Part shown: one piece after another, positions 19,274-26,401 of the stretch
Position numbering within the stretch: position 1 is the first letter of the stretch
Layout of the letters: each line of letters begins with the position of its first letter
Assembly (NCBI GenBank): GCA_021787985.1
Contig: JAJYLG010000026.1
Location: 1 to 39,078 of the forward strand
DNA: 39,078 nt
From: Chloroflexota bacterium
GTDB lineage: Bacteria > Chloroflexota > Dehalococcoidia > DSGV01
Reading direction: 5' to 3'
The notes under the pieces: model-generated
The model's input: only the letters and a program-made list of their open reading frames with translations
Told to the model about the DNA's origin: nothing
Databases searched by the model: none
Program-made: the position numbers and the translations under genes

Positions 19274-19516
19274 TCACTTCACCTTGCGCAGACGGAACGT
19301 GAAGAGACCTCCTGACTGCTCCATGGAGAGCAGCTCATTGCCCGTGGTCCGGGCCCAGGCCCGCATGTCGGCGACGACGGCCGGGTCGGTCGCGACGGCC
19401 TCGATGACCGCGCCGACGTCCAGGCGCTTCATCGCCTGGCTGACTCGCACCACCGGCATCGGGCAGACCAGACCTTTCAGGTCGAGGACGAGATCGGCCT
19501 CCTTCTCTTGCGTCAC
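19274..19516 (-). CDS. tusA: TusA-family sulfurtransferase
   Basis: 80-aa cytoplasmic sulfur carrier. The hallmark CPMP (Cys18-Pro21, LKGLVCPMPVVRVSQAM) carries persulfide sulfur; the rest matches the two-layer TusA/SirA fold. The start is GTG at 19516 with GGAGG at 6 nt. It is 34 nt downstream of the DsrE-family gene, a pairing seen in sulfur-oxidising and sulfur-respiring bacteria, where TusA and DsrE pass sulfane sulfur between proteins. Here it probably handles sulfur released or supplied in connection with the neighbouring molybdoenzyme, rather than only tRNA thiolation. Confidence 0.93.
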   Translation of the reverse strand: MTQEKEADLVLDLKGLVCPMPVVRVSQAMKRLDVGAVIEAVATDPAVVADMRAWARTTGNELLSMEQSGGLFTFRLRKVK

Positions 19517-19550
19517 AGTGCACCTCCTTGATAGATGGGCGGCGGCGACG

Positions 19551-20024
19551 TTAGATGAACAGCGTCGCCTGCGACTGCCCGGCTTCCTCGAGCATGGCCG
19601 CCACCCCGCCGACCTCCGCGACCTCGGGGATGAGCTGGTCGCGGCGGATCTCCATGACGTCCATGCTCATCTGGCACGCGATCATCTTCACGTCCAGCTC
19701 GCCGGCCAGCTTCTGCAGCTCCGCGAGGGGGGCCGCGCCGTGCGATTTCATCATCCGCTTGAACATCCAGCGTCCGGCTCCCAGGAAGTTGAGCCGCGAG
19801 GGGCCCACCCGGTTGATGCCGCCCCGGTTCATCAGCCCCAGCATGCGGCCGAACAGGCTACGGCCCGTGAGGCCCCCTTGCTGGACGAGCTTGATGCCCC
19901 AAAACGTGAAGAACATCGTCACCTCCCAGCCGGAGGCGGCGGCGCCGGTGGCGATGTTGAACGCCGCTACGGCCTTGTCCATGTCACCGCTGAAGACCAC
20001 CATGGTGAGCTTCTTGGGTTCCAT
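19551..20024 (-). CDS. DsrE/DsrF/DrsH-like family protein (DsrE2 type)
   Basis: 157 aa. It opens KKLTMVVFSGDMDKAVAAFNIATGAAA, typical of the DsrE2/peroxiredoxin-like group, with the single Cys117 in MIACQMSMDVMEI, the position of the sulfur-carrying Cys in relatives. FTFWGIKLV and a Gly/Met-rich stretch follow the family. No strong membrane helix. The ATG at 20024 is supported by GGAGG at 8 nt. First gene of the dsrE-tusA-membrane-protein run; a perfect CRP/FNR-like palindrome lies 163 nt upstream. Confidence 0.92.
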   Translation of the reverse strand: MEPKKLTMVVFSGDMDKAVAAFNIATGAAASGWEVTMFFTFWGIKLVQQGGLTGRSLFGRMLGLMNRGGINRVGPSRLNFLGAGRWMFKRMMKSHGAAPLAELQKLAGELDVKMIACQMSMDVMEIRRDQLIPEVAEVGGVAAMLEEAGQSQATLFI

Positions 20025-20073
20025 TGCGATTGCCTCCACACACTTACGTCCCGCGTAGCGGCGCCGCGCCGGA

Positions 20074-20098
20074 CGTCGCCCGCGAGCCCCGGGCGACG
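20074..20098 (-). other. Leader hairpin upstream of dsrE
   Basis: 9-bp stem CGTCGCCCG/CGGGCGACG with a 7-nt loop, inside the long gap before dsrE. It may shape the leader RNA or be incidental in GC-rich DNA. Confidence 0.35.
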
Positions 20099-20186
20099 CG
20101 AGCGAGCGGCCGGTGATGCTCCGGCCGGCCGTCGCGCACGGGCACGGCGCCGCGCGTATCTGCCGTCCACCTGCATGCTGCGGGTA

Positions 20187-20204
20187 TTGTGAAGCTTGTC
20201 ACAA
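20187..20204. promoter_or_regulatory. Perfect CRP/FNR-like palindrome, copy C
   Basis: TTGTGA-AGCTTG-TCACAA: perfect 6-bp arms with a 6-nt centre, matching the TGTGA-N6-TCACA layout of CRP-type sites. It lies in the gap between ttrA-like 3' end and dsrE. On the plus strand TACCCT follows at 20213 (20-nt spacer from TTGTGA); on the minus strand, toward dsrE, no clear -10 is visible, so activation rather than repression of dsrE is possible. Confidence 0.6.
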
Positions 20205-20337
20205 GGCGGCGTTACCCTACCCCCGTGTGGTGCATTGCCCGACACCGTGCGGCCACCACGTTGGTTCTGCTCGGGCGGCGAACGGCGGTGCTGTCCCTTG
20301 CTCGGGCCGCCGGCCACGCGCGTCGGCGCGAACAACG
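20205..20337. other. Intergenic stretch, no gene supported
   Basis: With the flanking 20040-20394 this is a 370-nt region between ttrA-like and dsrE genes. It holds palindrome C, short inverted repeats (GTGGTG/CACCAC at about 20224-20258) and the hairpin at 20338-20368. Open frames on the plus strand show no similarity to the 40-aa paralogues. Confidence 0.4.
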
Positions 20338-20368
20338 CCGTGGCGGCACGCTTGGCGTGCCGCCACGG
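20338..20368 (-). terminator. Terminator after molybdoenzyme operon
   Basis: 13-bp stem CCGTGGCGGCACG around a 5-nt loop, 27 nt beyond the molybdoenzyme stop. On the minus strand the tail is CGTTGTTCG, a weak U-tract. The perfect stem may work in both directions. Confidence 0.6.
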
Positions 20369-20394
20369 TCGGCCGGTCTACTGCGAGGATGCGA

Positions 20395-23300
20395 CTACAG
20401 CTTCACCAGGTTCACTCGCGTGTCGTAGAAGACCGCGCTGCCGCCGATGGGGTCGGTCAGGCAGGTCGTCTTCGTGTGCTCGTCCAGACGCATGGCCGGA
20501 TTCGAGTTGAGGCCCGTGCCGCGGCGCCGGTCGCCTTTCACGGTCGTCCCATCGATGACGATGTCCTGGGACCCGTACGCCCAGTGCCCGTAGTGGTGCG
20601 ATATGGCGACCACGCCGGGCCGGACTCCCTCGATCACCTTGACCCTTCCCGCGACCTCCGCCCGACGGCCGTTCCCCAGGTCCACGGTCCCGTCCGCCAG
20701 CGAGGCCGAGACCAGCTTGACCCGGTCGCTGTCGCGCAGCTTCAGTCGGTCGGCATCCTGCCGATTGATGAGGACGAAGTTCTCCGGAACGAGCGAATCC
20801 TGCGCCCAGTACAGGTTGGAGGTACGACCGTTCGTACCAAAGGCCTCCTTGTAGGTGATGAGCTGGAACGCATACTGCTCGTCGCCCACCGGCTTGCCGG
20901 TGCTGAAGAGGGGCACATCGTAGCGGGCCAGCCCGTCGTAGCGCCGGCCGGTGATGCTGTCCTTCTGCTTCGCCACTCGCTCGATGAACAAATGGAACGT
21001 CCCGCCGAACTTGTGCGCCATCCGATCGCCGTCGTACACCGCGCCGAGCTGCTCGAACCGCCCACCCCGGTTGAGCACGTACACCGTCTTGCGCCACATC
21101 GCGTCGCCGACCGCGCGCCGCCACTTCGCCTCGTCGAAGACCGACGGCGGCAGGTGCCGGCGGGCGCCGCGGAACACGGCCAGCTCCTCGTCGCTTGCGT
21201 CGGGCACGGTCTCGCTGCCGTCGGCCTTGTCGCCGAAGGCCAGGTTCGCGGCGATCTTCAGGTAGTAGTCCTCGGGTCTCGTGAAGTCCACGCCCGGCCC
21301 GAAGCCCTGCTTGCCGAACCCGGGCAGACCCAGCCGCTCGGCGATGGCCAGCATCACCGCCTCCATGCTGACCGGCATCTCCTCGCCGAACACCTTGACC
21401 GTCTCCGGCACGGGCGCTGCGGCCGGCTGGCGGAACGGGTTGGACTTGGCCGGCGGGTCGGGAACATCGCCGGGGCTCGCCCAGCGCTCGAGGTAGCTCA
21501 GGTCCGGGAAGATGTAGTCGGCGTACATGCTCGTCTCAGCGACGACCAGGTCGGTGGCGATGAAGAGCGGGATCGCCTTGGTGTCCCGCAGGATGGCGAT
21601 CTGCTGTGTGCCGCCGGGGGCCGCGTAGGCGGGCGTGCCCATGTGCAGCCACAGCGCCTTGATCGGATAGGGGTAGGCGGCCCCCGCGGCCGGGATAATA
21701 TCCTGGTACATCTCGAACGCGAAGGGGTACCAGGGGCGCTTGGCAGGGTAGCCGCCGTCCCGCTCGAACAGGGTGGAGTCCTCGTACTTCCAGCCCTCGC
21801 GGCTCATGTTGACGCCGAACGCCTTGGCCTTCTTCGGGTGCAGCTCGCCGAACACGTACGGCTGCCCCTTGTGGCCCAGGTCATCCCAGCTTCCGCCGCC
21901 GTCGGCCAGGCCGCCCTTCCAGTCCATGTTGCCGATCAGCACGTTCAGGGTGTTGATCGCCTGCACCATGTAGAAGCCGTTGGTATGCTTGGCGACTCCC
22001 CGGTAGATCTCGGTGGCCGCCTTCTTCCCGTGGCTCGTGAACTCCGCGGCCAGCTCCTCGATGGCGTGCACCGCCAGGCCGGTCACCCCGGCGTACTGCT
22101 CGAGCGTCCGCTCCGACGCGCGCTCGCGGAGAAGCGTGAAGACGCTCTTCACCGGGACGCCCGCGACGGTGGTGTCCACATCGAGCAGGCCGGCGTCCGC
22201 CTGGTCGTGGCGGGTCGGCCCGGCCGGGGTCATCACCACGAAGTAGGGCGGCCGCGGCTTGCCGGCCGCGGCCGGCGGCAGCGTGAGGCCCGCGTCCTCC
22301 GGCTTGAGGAGCTCCATGCGATCGGTGCGCACCAGGTGGGTAGCATCGGTGGCGGTGGTCTCGCCGTCGGCCTTGGCCGCGTCGAGGTTGGGGTTCTCCA
22401 GGTAGCGCTTATCGTAGCGGCGATTATCGATGATCCAGCGGATCATCGCCAGCGCCAGGGCCGCGTCGGCTCCCGGCCTGATCGGCAGCCAGCGCCAGGC
22501 CTTGGCGGCCGTCTTGCTCAGGCGCGGATCGACCACCGCGATCTTCAGATTCCGCTCGACCAGCGACTTCGTCACCAGCTCGGCCATGGGGGTGAGGCCG
22601 AAGCCAGCCTCGGCGAACGCGCCCGTACCCCAGAAGATGATGAACTCGCTGTTCAAGAAGTCAGGCTTGAAGTGGAGCTTGCTCGCCCCGGTGGCGAGGT
22701 TGCGCGTCATCTCCGACGTGCTGACGAAGACCGTCAGCTCGCAGATCGACGTGTGCGGGAAGACGTTGACCGAGCCGAACGCGTCATTCGTGAAGCGCTT
22801 GGCGAAGTGGATCCGGCCGCGGTTGATACGGCCCGGCTGGAAGACGAACTGGTTGTTCTTCGGCCCCAGGTCCGGGTGGTCCGGATCGATCAGCGTCTGC
22901 AACTGGTCGGCGTGCTTCGCCTTGAACTCGGCCACGGTCATCTTGCGCGCCTTGATCTTGTCCACGTCAACAGCCATCGCGGCGGCCGCCTGCGGGTCGC
23001 GCAGCGCATAGATCTCCTTCAGGCCGGGGACGGGTCCCTCGCCGAAGAGGTTGCCCCCGTTGACGATCTCGTCGATGGCCTTGTCGAAGCTGATCGTCTG
23101 CCACTTGCCGCTGCCGCGCGGACCGGCCCGTTTGATGACCTTGGTCAGGCGGTAGGGGTCGTACAGCACTTGAACGCCGGCCTGCCCCTTGGCGCACGCC
23201 TTCCCGTCGATGACGGCGGCCTCCGTGACCGGCGTATCGTAGCGGATGTTCGGCACGAGCTGCTTGGCCGAGTACGGGCTGCCGTCGATCTTCACCACCA

Positions 23301-23553
23301 CGCCGTTGTAGCTCTTGACCTTCACGTTGCAGCGGATCTGGCATCCCAGGCAGGCCGTGTAGATGACGTTCTCCGGCTTGGCCAGGGCGTACTCCGCCGC
23401 CGGCGCCAGCGCCTCGCGCCCCGCCGTGCCCGACGAGCCGAGCAGCCACGGCAACTGAGTCGCCGCCAGCGCCCCGCCACCCAGCAGGGCCGAGGTCTTG
23501 ATGAAGTCACGTCGATGGAGCGAGGTGCCGAGGAACCGGTCCTGATCGCTCAT
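20395..23553 (-). CDS. Molybdopterin oxidoreductase, TtrA/PhsA/PsrA-like catalytic subunit
   Basis: 1052 aa, DMSO-reductase superfamily. Tat signal at the N-terminus (HRRDFIKTSALLGGGALA), so active outside the membrane. 4Fe-4S ligands are Cys68, Cys71, Cys75 and Cys120. Cys271 in PHTSICEL is the candidate molybdenum ligand. Later motifs GTGAFAEAGFG, VVDPRLSKTA, GNMDWKGGLADGG and TDLVVAETSMYADYIFPD fit the tetrathionate/thiosulfate/polysulfide/arsenate reductase branch. Length and the operon order (ferredoxin subunit, NrfD subunit, catalytic subunit) match ttrBCA best; a thiosulfate or polysulfide reductase, or a sulfite-oxidising enzyme, cannot be excluded. ATG at 23553 with GGAGG at 7 nt, overlapping the NrfD-gene stop (ATGA). 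TusA and DsrE neighbours favour a sulfur substrate. Confidence 0.92.
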   Translation of the reverse strand: MSDQDRFLGTSLHRRDFIKTSALLGGGALAATQLPWLLGSSGTAGREALAPAAEYALAKPENVIYTACLGCQIRCNVKVKSYNGVVVKIDGSPYSAKQLVPNIRYDTPVTEAAVIDGKACAKGQAGVQVLYDPYRLTKVIKRAGPRGSGKWQTISFDKAIDEIVNGGNLFGEGPVPGLKEIYALRDPQAAAAMAVDVDKIKARKMTVAEFKAKHADQLQTLIDPDHPDLGPKNNQFVFQPGRINRGRIHFAKRFTNDAFGSVNVFPHTSICELTVFVSTSEMTRNLATGASKLHFKPDFLNSEFIIFWGTGAFAEAGFGLTPMAELVTKSLVERNLKIAVVDPRLSKTAAKAWRWLPIRPGADAALALAMIRWIIDNRRYDKRYLENPNLDAAKADGETTATDATHLVRTDRMELLKPEDAGLTLPPAAAGKPRPPYFVVMTPAGPTRHDQADAGLLDVDTTVAGVPVKSVFTLLRERASERTLEQYAGVTGLAVHAIEELAAEFTSHGKKAATEIYRGVAKHTNGFYMVQAINTLNVLIGNMDWKGGLADGGGSWDDLGHKGQPYVFGELHPKKAKAFGVNMSREGWKYEDSTLFERDGGYPAKRPWYPFAFEMYQDIIPAAGAAYPYPIKALWLHMGTPAYAAPGGTQQIAILRDTKAIPLFIATDLVVAETSMYADYIFPDLSYLERWASPGDVPDPPAKSNPFRQPAAAPVPETVKVFGEEMPVSMEAVMLAIAERLGLPGFGKQGFGPGVDFTRPEDYYLKIAANLAFGDKADGSETVPDASDEELAVFRGARRHLPPSVFDEAKWRRAVGDAMWRKTVYVLNRGGRFEQLGAVYDGDRMAHKFGGTFHLFIERVAKQKDSITGRRYDGLARYDVPLFSTGKPVGDEQYAFQLITYKEAFGTNGRTSNLYWAQDSLVPENFVLINRQDADRLKLRDSDRVKLVSASLADGTVDLGNGRRAEVAGRVKVIEGVRPGVVAISHHYGHWAYGSQDIVIDGTTVKGDRRRGTGLNSNPAMRLDEHTKTTCLTDPIGGSAVFYDTRVNLVKL

Positions 23554-24839
23554 GAGGAAACCTCCTTCCGCCCGACGACCAGCGGCAGGCCGCGAAATCC
23601 CGCGTAGAACAATCCGGTGGCCACGGCAGCGACGAAGATCAGCACCAGCCACTCCATCACGCTGGGGAAGTACTGGTACGTGAGCCGGGAGTCGATGTAG
23701 GCCCGGTCCAGACCGGGGAGCTGCGGCTCGACCAGCCCGGGGATGACGATGTTCAGCCGGGTAGCCAGGAAGCTCGCCGCCACCAGAAACGCCGCTGTCC
23801 CCACCCAACCGACCGACCTGGGCCTTGCGAGCAGGATCACGGCCGGCACGAGCGTCCCCAGCAGAACCTGGAACACCCAGAAGACCCACGGATACGGGCC
23901 GCCCAGCACCTGATAGAGCGGTCGGGAGGACGCGGGAATGGCGGCGTACAGGGTGATGCTGTACTCCGCCCACACCATGAGCGCATAGAGGGCCAGCAGC
24001 CCGAGCGTGATCCGGCCCAGGAGCGACACCACGTCGCGGTGACGCTCGCCGTCGCGCTCCGGCCAGAAGAAGGCCACGATGAACGTCAGCAGCCCACCTC
24101 CGGACACCAACGCCCCAACGAGGAACATCAGCGGGTAGAGCGGCGCGTTCCAGAAGCCGCGCGCCCCCACGACGCCGAAGAGCGCGCCGACGCCGCCGTG
24201 GAAAGCGATCGCCAGCGGCACGCCGACCGCGCCCAGCACGCGCACCACCCGCAGGTCGGCGGTCGCATCGTAATCCGGGTCCCCGGCCGTCCCCCGCGAC
24301 GGCGCGAACGCCTCGCCGAACCGGCCGAGCAGCGACGCTGCCAGCCGCCCGCGAAAGCCCGGCTGGGCCGACCGTGCTAGCAGGTCGCCCCGCAAGGCAA
24401 ACCAGAGCTCCGCCACTAGCAGAACGGAATAGGCCGTGTACAGCCAGACCATCCACGCCATCATCGAGCGCGGGTTCCCGCGCGTGTACACCTCGTAGAA
24501 CCGCCCCATGTGGCCCAGATCCATCCAGATCGCCAGCAGGGCGGCCAGCAGGCACACCAGCGCGGTGAAAAGCGCGAGCTTGCCAACGGGCTCGAGCCTG
24601 CGCACCCCGAAGACGTAGATCAGGGTCGACAGCAGGAAGGCGCCGGCGGAGAGCCCGATGAGGTAAACGTAGGCGGCGACCCACAGCCCCCAGGGGATGG
24701 TGCTCGTGTAGCCCGACAGCTCGTGCCCCGTCATCAGCCGCTGCACGACGCCGACCGCGCCGGCCGCCAGCGCGACCACCCAGAGGAGCGCCAGGACCAT
24801 CGGTACCATCGTTTGTCTGCGTGCACCCGCGACGCGCAT
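23550..24839 (-). CDS. NrfD/PsrC-type membrane quinone subunit
   Basis: 429 aa, polysulfide reductase NrfD family. Around nine hydrophobic helices; the family region GYTSTIPWGLWVAAYVYLIGLSAGAF and the acidic/aromatic stretch WMDLGHMGRFYEVYTRGNPRSMMAWMVW are clear, the latter near the quinone site in relatives. It anchors the complex and exchanges electrons with the quinone pool. ATG at 24839 with GGAGG at 5 nt; the SD overlaps the preceding stop (TAGGAGG), and the gene ends in ATGA overlap with the catalytic subunit. A charged loop of about 40 residues (near 150-195) is larger than in short PsrC proteins. Confidence 0.93.
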   Translation of the reverse strand: MRVAGARRQTMVPMVLALLWVVALAAGAVGVVQRLMTGHELSGYTSTIPWGLWVAAYVYLIGLSAGAFLLSTLIYVFGVRRLEPVGKLALFTALVCLLAALLAIWMDLGHMGRFYEVYTRGNPRSMMAWMVWLYTAYSVLLVAELWFALRGDLLARSAQPGFRGRLAASLLGRFGEAFAPSRGTAGDPDYDATADLRVVRVLGAVGVPLAIAFHGGVGALFGVVGARGFWNAPLYPLMFLVGALVSGGGLLTFIVAFFWPERDGERHRDVVSLLGRITLGLLALYALMVWAEYSITLYAAIPASSRPLYQVLGGPYPWVFWVFQVLLGTLVPAVILLARPRSVGWVGTAAFLVAASFLATRLNIVIPGLVEPQLPGLDRAYIDSRLTYQYFPSVMEWLVLIFVAAVATGLFYAGFRGLPLVVGRKEVSS

Positions 24840-24848
24840 GGCAACCTC

Positions 24849-25850
24849 CTATACCAGGTAGTAGACCTTCGGATCCGTGCCCATCTCTTCCTTCAGGCGG
24901 ATGGCCCGGCCGGAGGTGATCAGCTCATTGACGAAGCTGTCGGGATCGTTCTTGTCTCCGAAGTAGGTCGCGGCACCGACGCACGTCGTCACACACGCGG
25001 GCAGCATCCCCGCGTTCAGGCGATGGAGGCAGAACTGGCACTTGCGCACGTTGCCGACCGGCGACTTGCCGCGATCCCGCTTCCACTCGCGCCCATACTC
25101 GGGCGATGGAGCCTCCTCGTACGGCTCCTTCCGCGGCGTCCCGTCGGTGTAGTTCTCGCCGAAGTCGAAGTACCGCGCGCCGTAGGGGCAGGCGGTGATG
25201 CAGTAGCGACAGCCGATGCAGGCGTTGTAGTCGACCACCACGATCCCGTCCGGCCGCTTCGATGTGGCCCCCACGGGGCAGACGGACACGCAGGGCGGGT
25301 CATCGCACTGCATGCACGGCCGCGGAAGGAAGCGGCGGGTGACGTTCGGATAGGTGCCCGTCTCTTCCTCGATGACTGGCCGATAGACGACGCCCGGCGG
25401 CAGGTGGTTCTCCGCCTTGCAGGCGACGGTGCAGGCGGAGCAGCCGATGCACTTCCGCAGGTCGATGACCATCGTCCACTTGCGCTGGTCCACCGGCTTC
25501 TGCAACGCGCGCCTCAGCTCCTCCTGCATCCGCACCAGATCGGCCTTCTCGCTCAGGGCGGCGGCCGCGCGCGGAGCCGCCGACGGAGCATCCTGCCCGA
25601 CGGCCGCGGTCCCCGGCAGCTCGGAGGGCTTTACCGGCGTCTCGACCGCGCTCCCGTTCGCGCGTTCGGCCAGCGCCTGCTGGAAGAACTGTCCGCGCCA
25701 CTCGCCAGGGTCCCCGGGGAGCGGATTGGACTTGGGCTTCTCATGCGCCTTCAGCACGCCTACCTGCGCCAGGGCGCCTCCTGCCGCGAGGGCGGGAAGG
25801 CCGGCAGCAAGGCCCCTGAGCAGGCGGCGCCTGCTCGTACGTGTCGCCAT
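24849..25850 (-). CDS. Four-cluster ferredoxin subunit (TtrB/PsrB/DmsB-like) with Tat-like signal
   Basis: 333 aa. N-terminal twin-arginine signal (SRRRLLRG, then a hydrophobic stretch), a linker of about 95 residues, then four 4Fe-4S motifs from residue 134: [37 protein letters not shown] and [20 protein letters not shown]. It transfers electrons between the membrane subunit and the molybdoenzyme. A Tat signal on this subunit is a feature of TtrB. Two adjacent ATGs exist; the second (25850) is 6 nt from GGAGG, the first (25853) only 3, so the second is preferred. First gene of the three-gene operon; a terminator lies 47 nt upstream in the leader. Confidence 0.94.
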   Translation of the reverse strand: MATRTSRRRLLRGLAAGLPALAAGGALAQVGVLKAHEKPKSNPLPGDPGEWRGQFFQQALAERANGSAVETPVKPSELPGTAAVGQDAPSAAPRAAAALSEKADLVRMQEELRRALQKPVDQRKWTMVIDLRKCIGCSACTVACKAENHLPPGVVYRPVIEEETGTYPNVTRRFLPRPCMQCDDPPCVSVCPVGATSKRPDGIVVVDYNACIGCRYCITACPYGARYFDFGENYTDGTPRKEPYEEAPSPEYGREWKRDRGKSPVGNVRKCQFCLHRLNAGMLPACVTTCVGAATYFGDKNDPDSFVNELITSGRAIRLKEEMGTDPKVYYLV

Positions 25851-25896
25851 CATTCACCTCCTGAGCGGTCAGCTCTGGCCCACATCAATATCGAAT

Positions 25897-25932
25897 AAAA
25901 AAACCGGGGCGCCGGCTAGCAGGCCGCGCCCC
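25897..25932 (-). terminator. Intrinsic terminator in leader of ferredoxin-subunit gene
   Basis: On the minus strand: stem GGGGCGC-GGC/GCC-G-GCGCCCC (one bulge), loop CTGCTA, then GG and seven T (25903-25897). It is the clearest U-tract terminator in the window. It sits just upstream of the operon start, so it either stops read-through from the DUF503 operon or works as an attenuator if the operon promoter lies beyond 25932. Confidence 0.8.
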
Positions 25933-26091
25933 ACAGGCTGTGTAGCGGAAATCCCGTAGCCAACGGCGCCTTTGTCGTGGTCTCTCCGGTCGCCCGCGAC
26001 CTCTCGTCATTCCTGCGCAGGCGGGAATCCAGTACCCCGCCGCCACCCCTTGATTCCAGCGCGAACGGTCTGCTTCCACGAACACGAGCGC
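25933..26091. other. Intergenic region between terminator and palindrome B
   Basis: Contains the REP-like palindrome at 26005-26032. A minus-strand open frame over it translates the repeat and is not taken as a gene. The promoter of the molybdoenzyme operon should lie near here but no convincing -35/-10 pair is visible. Confidence 0.4.
26005..26032. repeat. REP-like palindrome
   Basis: CGTCATTCCTGC-GCAG-GCGGGAATCCAG, the widespread extragenic palindrome family with ATTCCYGC/GCGGGAAT arms. Only one copy is seen in this window. Confidence 0.7.
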
Positions 26092-26120
26092 TTGTGAAAC
26101 CTGTCACGAGCTGCTACGGT
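26092..26120 (+). promoter_or_regulatory. Promoter with CRP/FNR-like palindrome, copy B
   Basis: TTGTGA (26092-26097), 6 nt, TCACGA (26104-26109), then extended -10 TGC-TACGGT (26115-26120), with a 17-nt spacer. Spacing and half-sites equal those of copy A although the 6-nt centre differs (AACCTG against ATTCCC), which argues for a bound regulator. It also lies about 240 nt upstream of the divergent ferredoxin-subunit gene and could control both. Confidence 0.65.
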
Positions 26121-26196
26121 ATCGCCGGAGAACGTCCCCCGGTGGATATCGCCGGTACCTGCCACCGCGGGACCGGACCTGAGAGGGGATACAGCG

Positions 26197-26319
26197 GTGC
26201 TCGGTCGTCACCGCGACGGCATGTTGCGTACCACGCGCCGGTCCATCCCAGCGGCGTCTGACGCCATGCGCGACTGCCGCGCCCTCCTCGACCTGGAGCT
26301 CGTCACGCGTCGATTCTGA
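26197..26319 (+). CDS. Novel 40-aa small protein, paralogue B
   Basis: 40 aa, start GTG at 26197 with AGGGGA 7 nt upstream, the same distance as in copy A. Same length as copy A with 23 identical residues; the C-terminal half (residues 15-40) is most conserved: RSIPAASDAMRD and LVTRRF. More basic than copy A, with one Cys at 27 where A has Tyr. DNA identity is clearly below that of a recent duplication, so both have been kept. Leader parts (ATCGCCGG, GGACCGGA), the box after the stop and the hairpin are shared. Convergent with the DUF503 gene and divergent from the molybdoenzyme operon. Confidence 0.72.
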   Translation: MLGRHRDGMLRTTRRSIPAASDAMRDCRALLDLELVTRRF

Positions 26320-26321
26320 TC

Positions 26322-26345
26322 CCCCCCGGAGTGACGCTGATTGAG
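26322..26345 (+). other. Conserved 3' box after small gene B
   Basis: CCCCCGGAGTGACGCTGATT lies between the stop codon and the terminator, matching the copy A segment with one internal mismatch. DNA conservation here exceeds that within the coding region. Confidence 0.55.
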
Positions 26346-26351
26346 TGGTGG

Positions 26352-26381
26352 CGGTCCGCCTCGCGCGGACCGTCGCCTTTT
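26352..26381 (+). terminator. Terminator of small-gene B unit
   Basis: 8-bp perfect stem CGGTCCGC/GCGGACCG with a 5-nt loop (26352-26372), then TCGCCTTTT on the plus strand. Confidence 0.65.
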
Positions 26382-26401
26382 CGGGGGTTCTGACACAGGC
26401 G

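Noticed and set aside
20205-20370. A third copy of the 40-aa small gene next to palindrome C
   Set aside because: All three plus frames were read; none contains the RALL or LVTR core and the post-stop box is absent.
20113-23607. 1164-codon open frame on the plus strand
   Set aside because: It lies antisense to the molybdoenzyme gene, is Arg/Val/His-rich with no family motif, and results from high GC at third codon positions of the real gene.
23550-24684. Extension of the molybdoenzyme frame to 1429 codons
   Set aside because: The upstream part is a shadow of the NrfD-type gene; the ATG at 23553 has a strong SD and starts a Tat signal.
25885-26085. 66-aa minus-strand ORF containing WIPACAGMT
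   Set aside because: That peptide is the well-known translation of the REP-like palindrome at 26005-26032, so the frame is non-coding.
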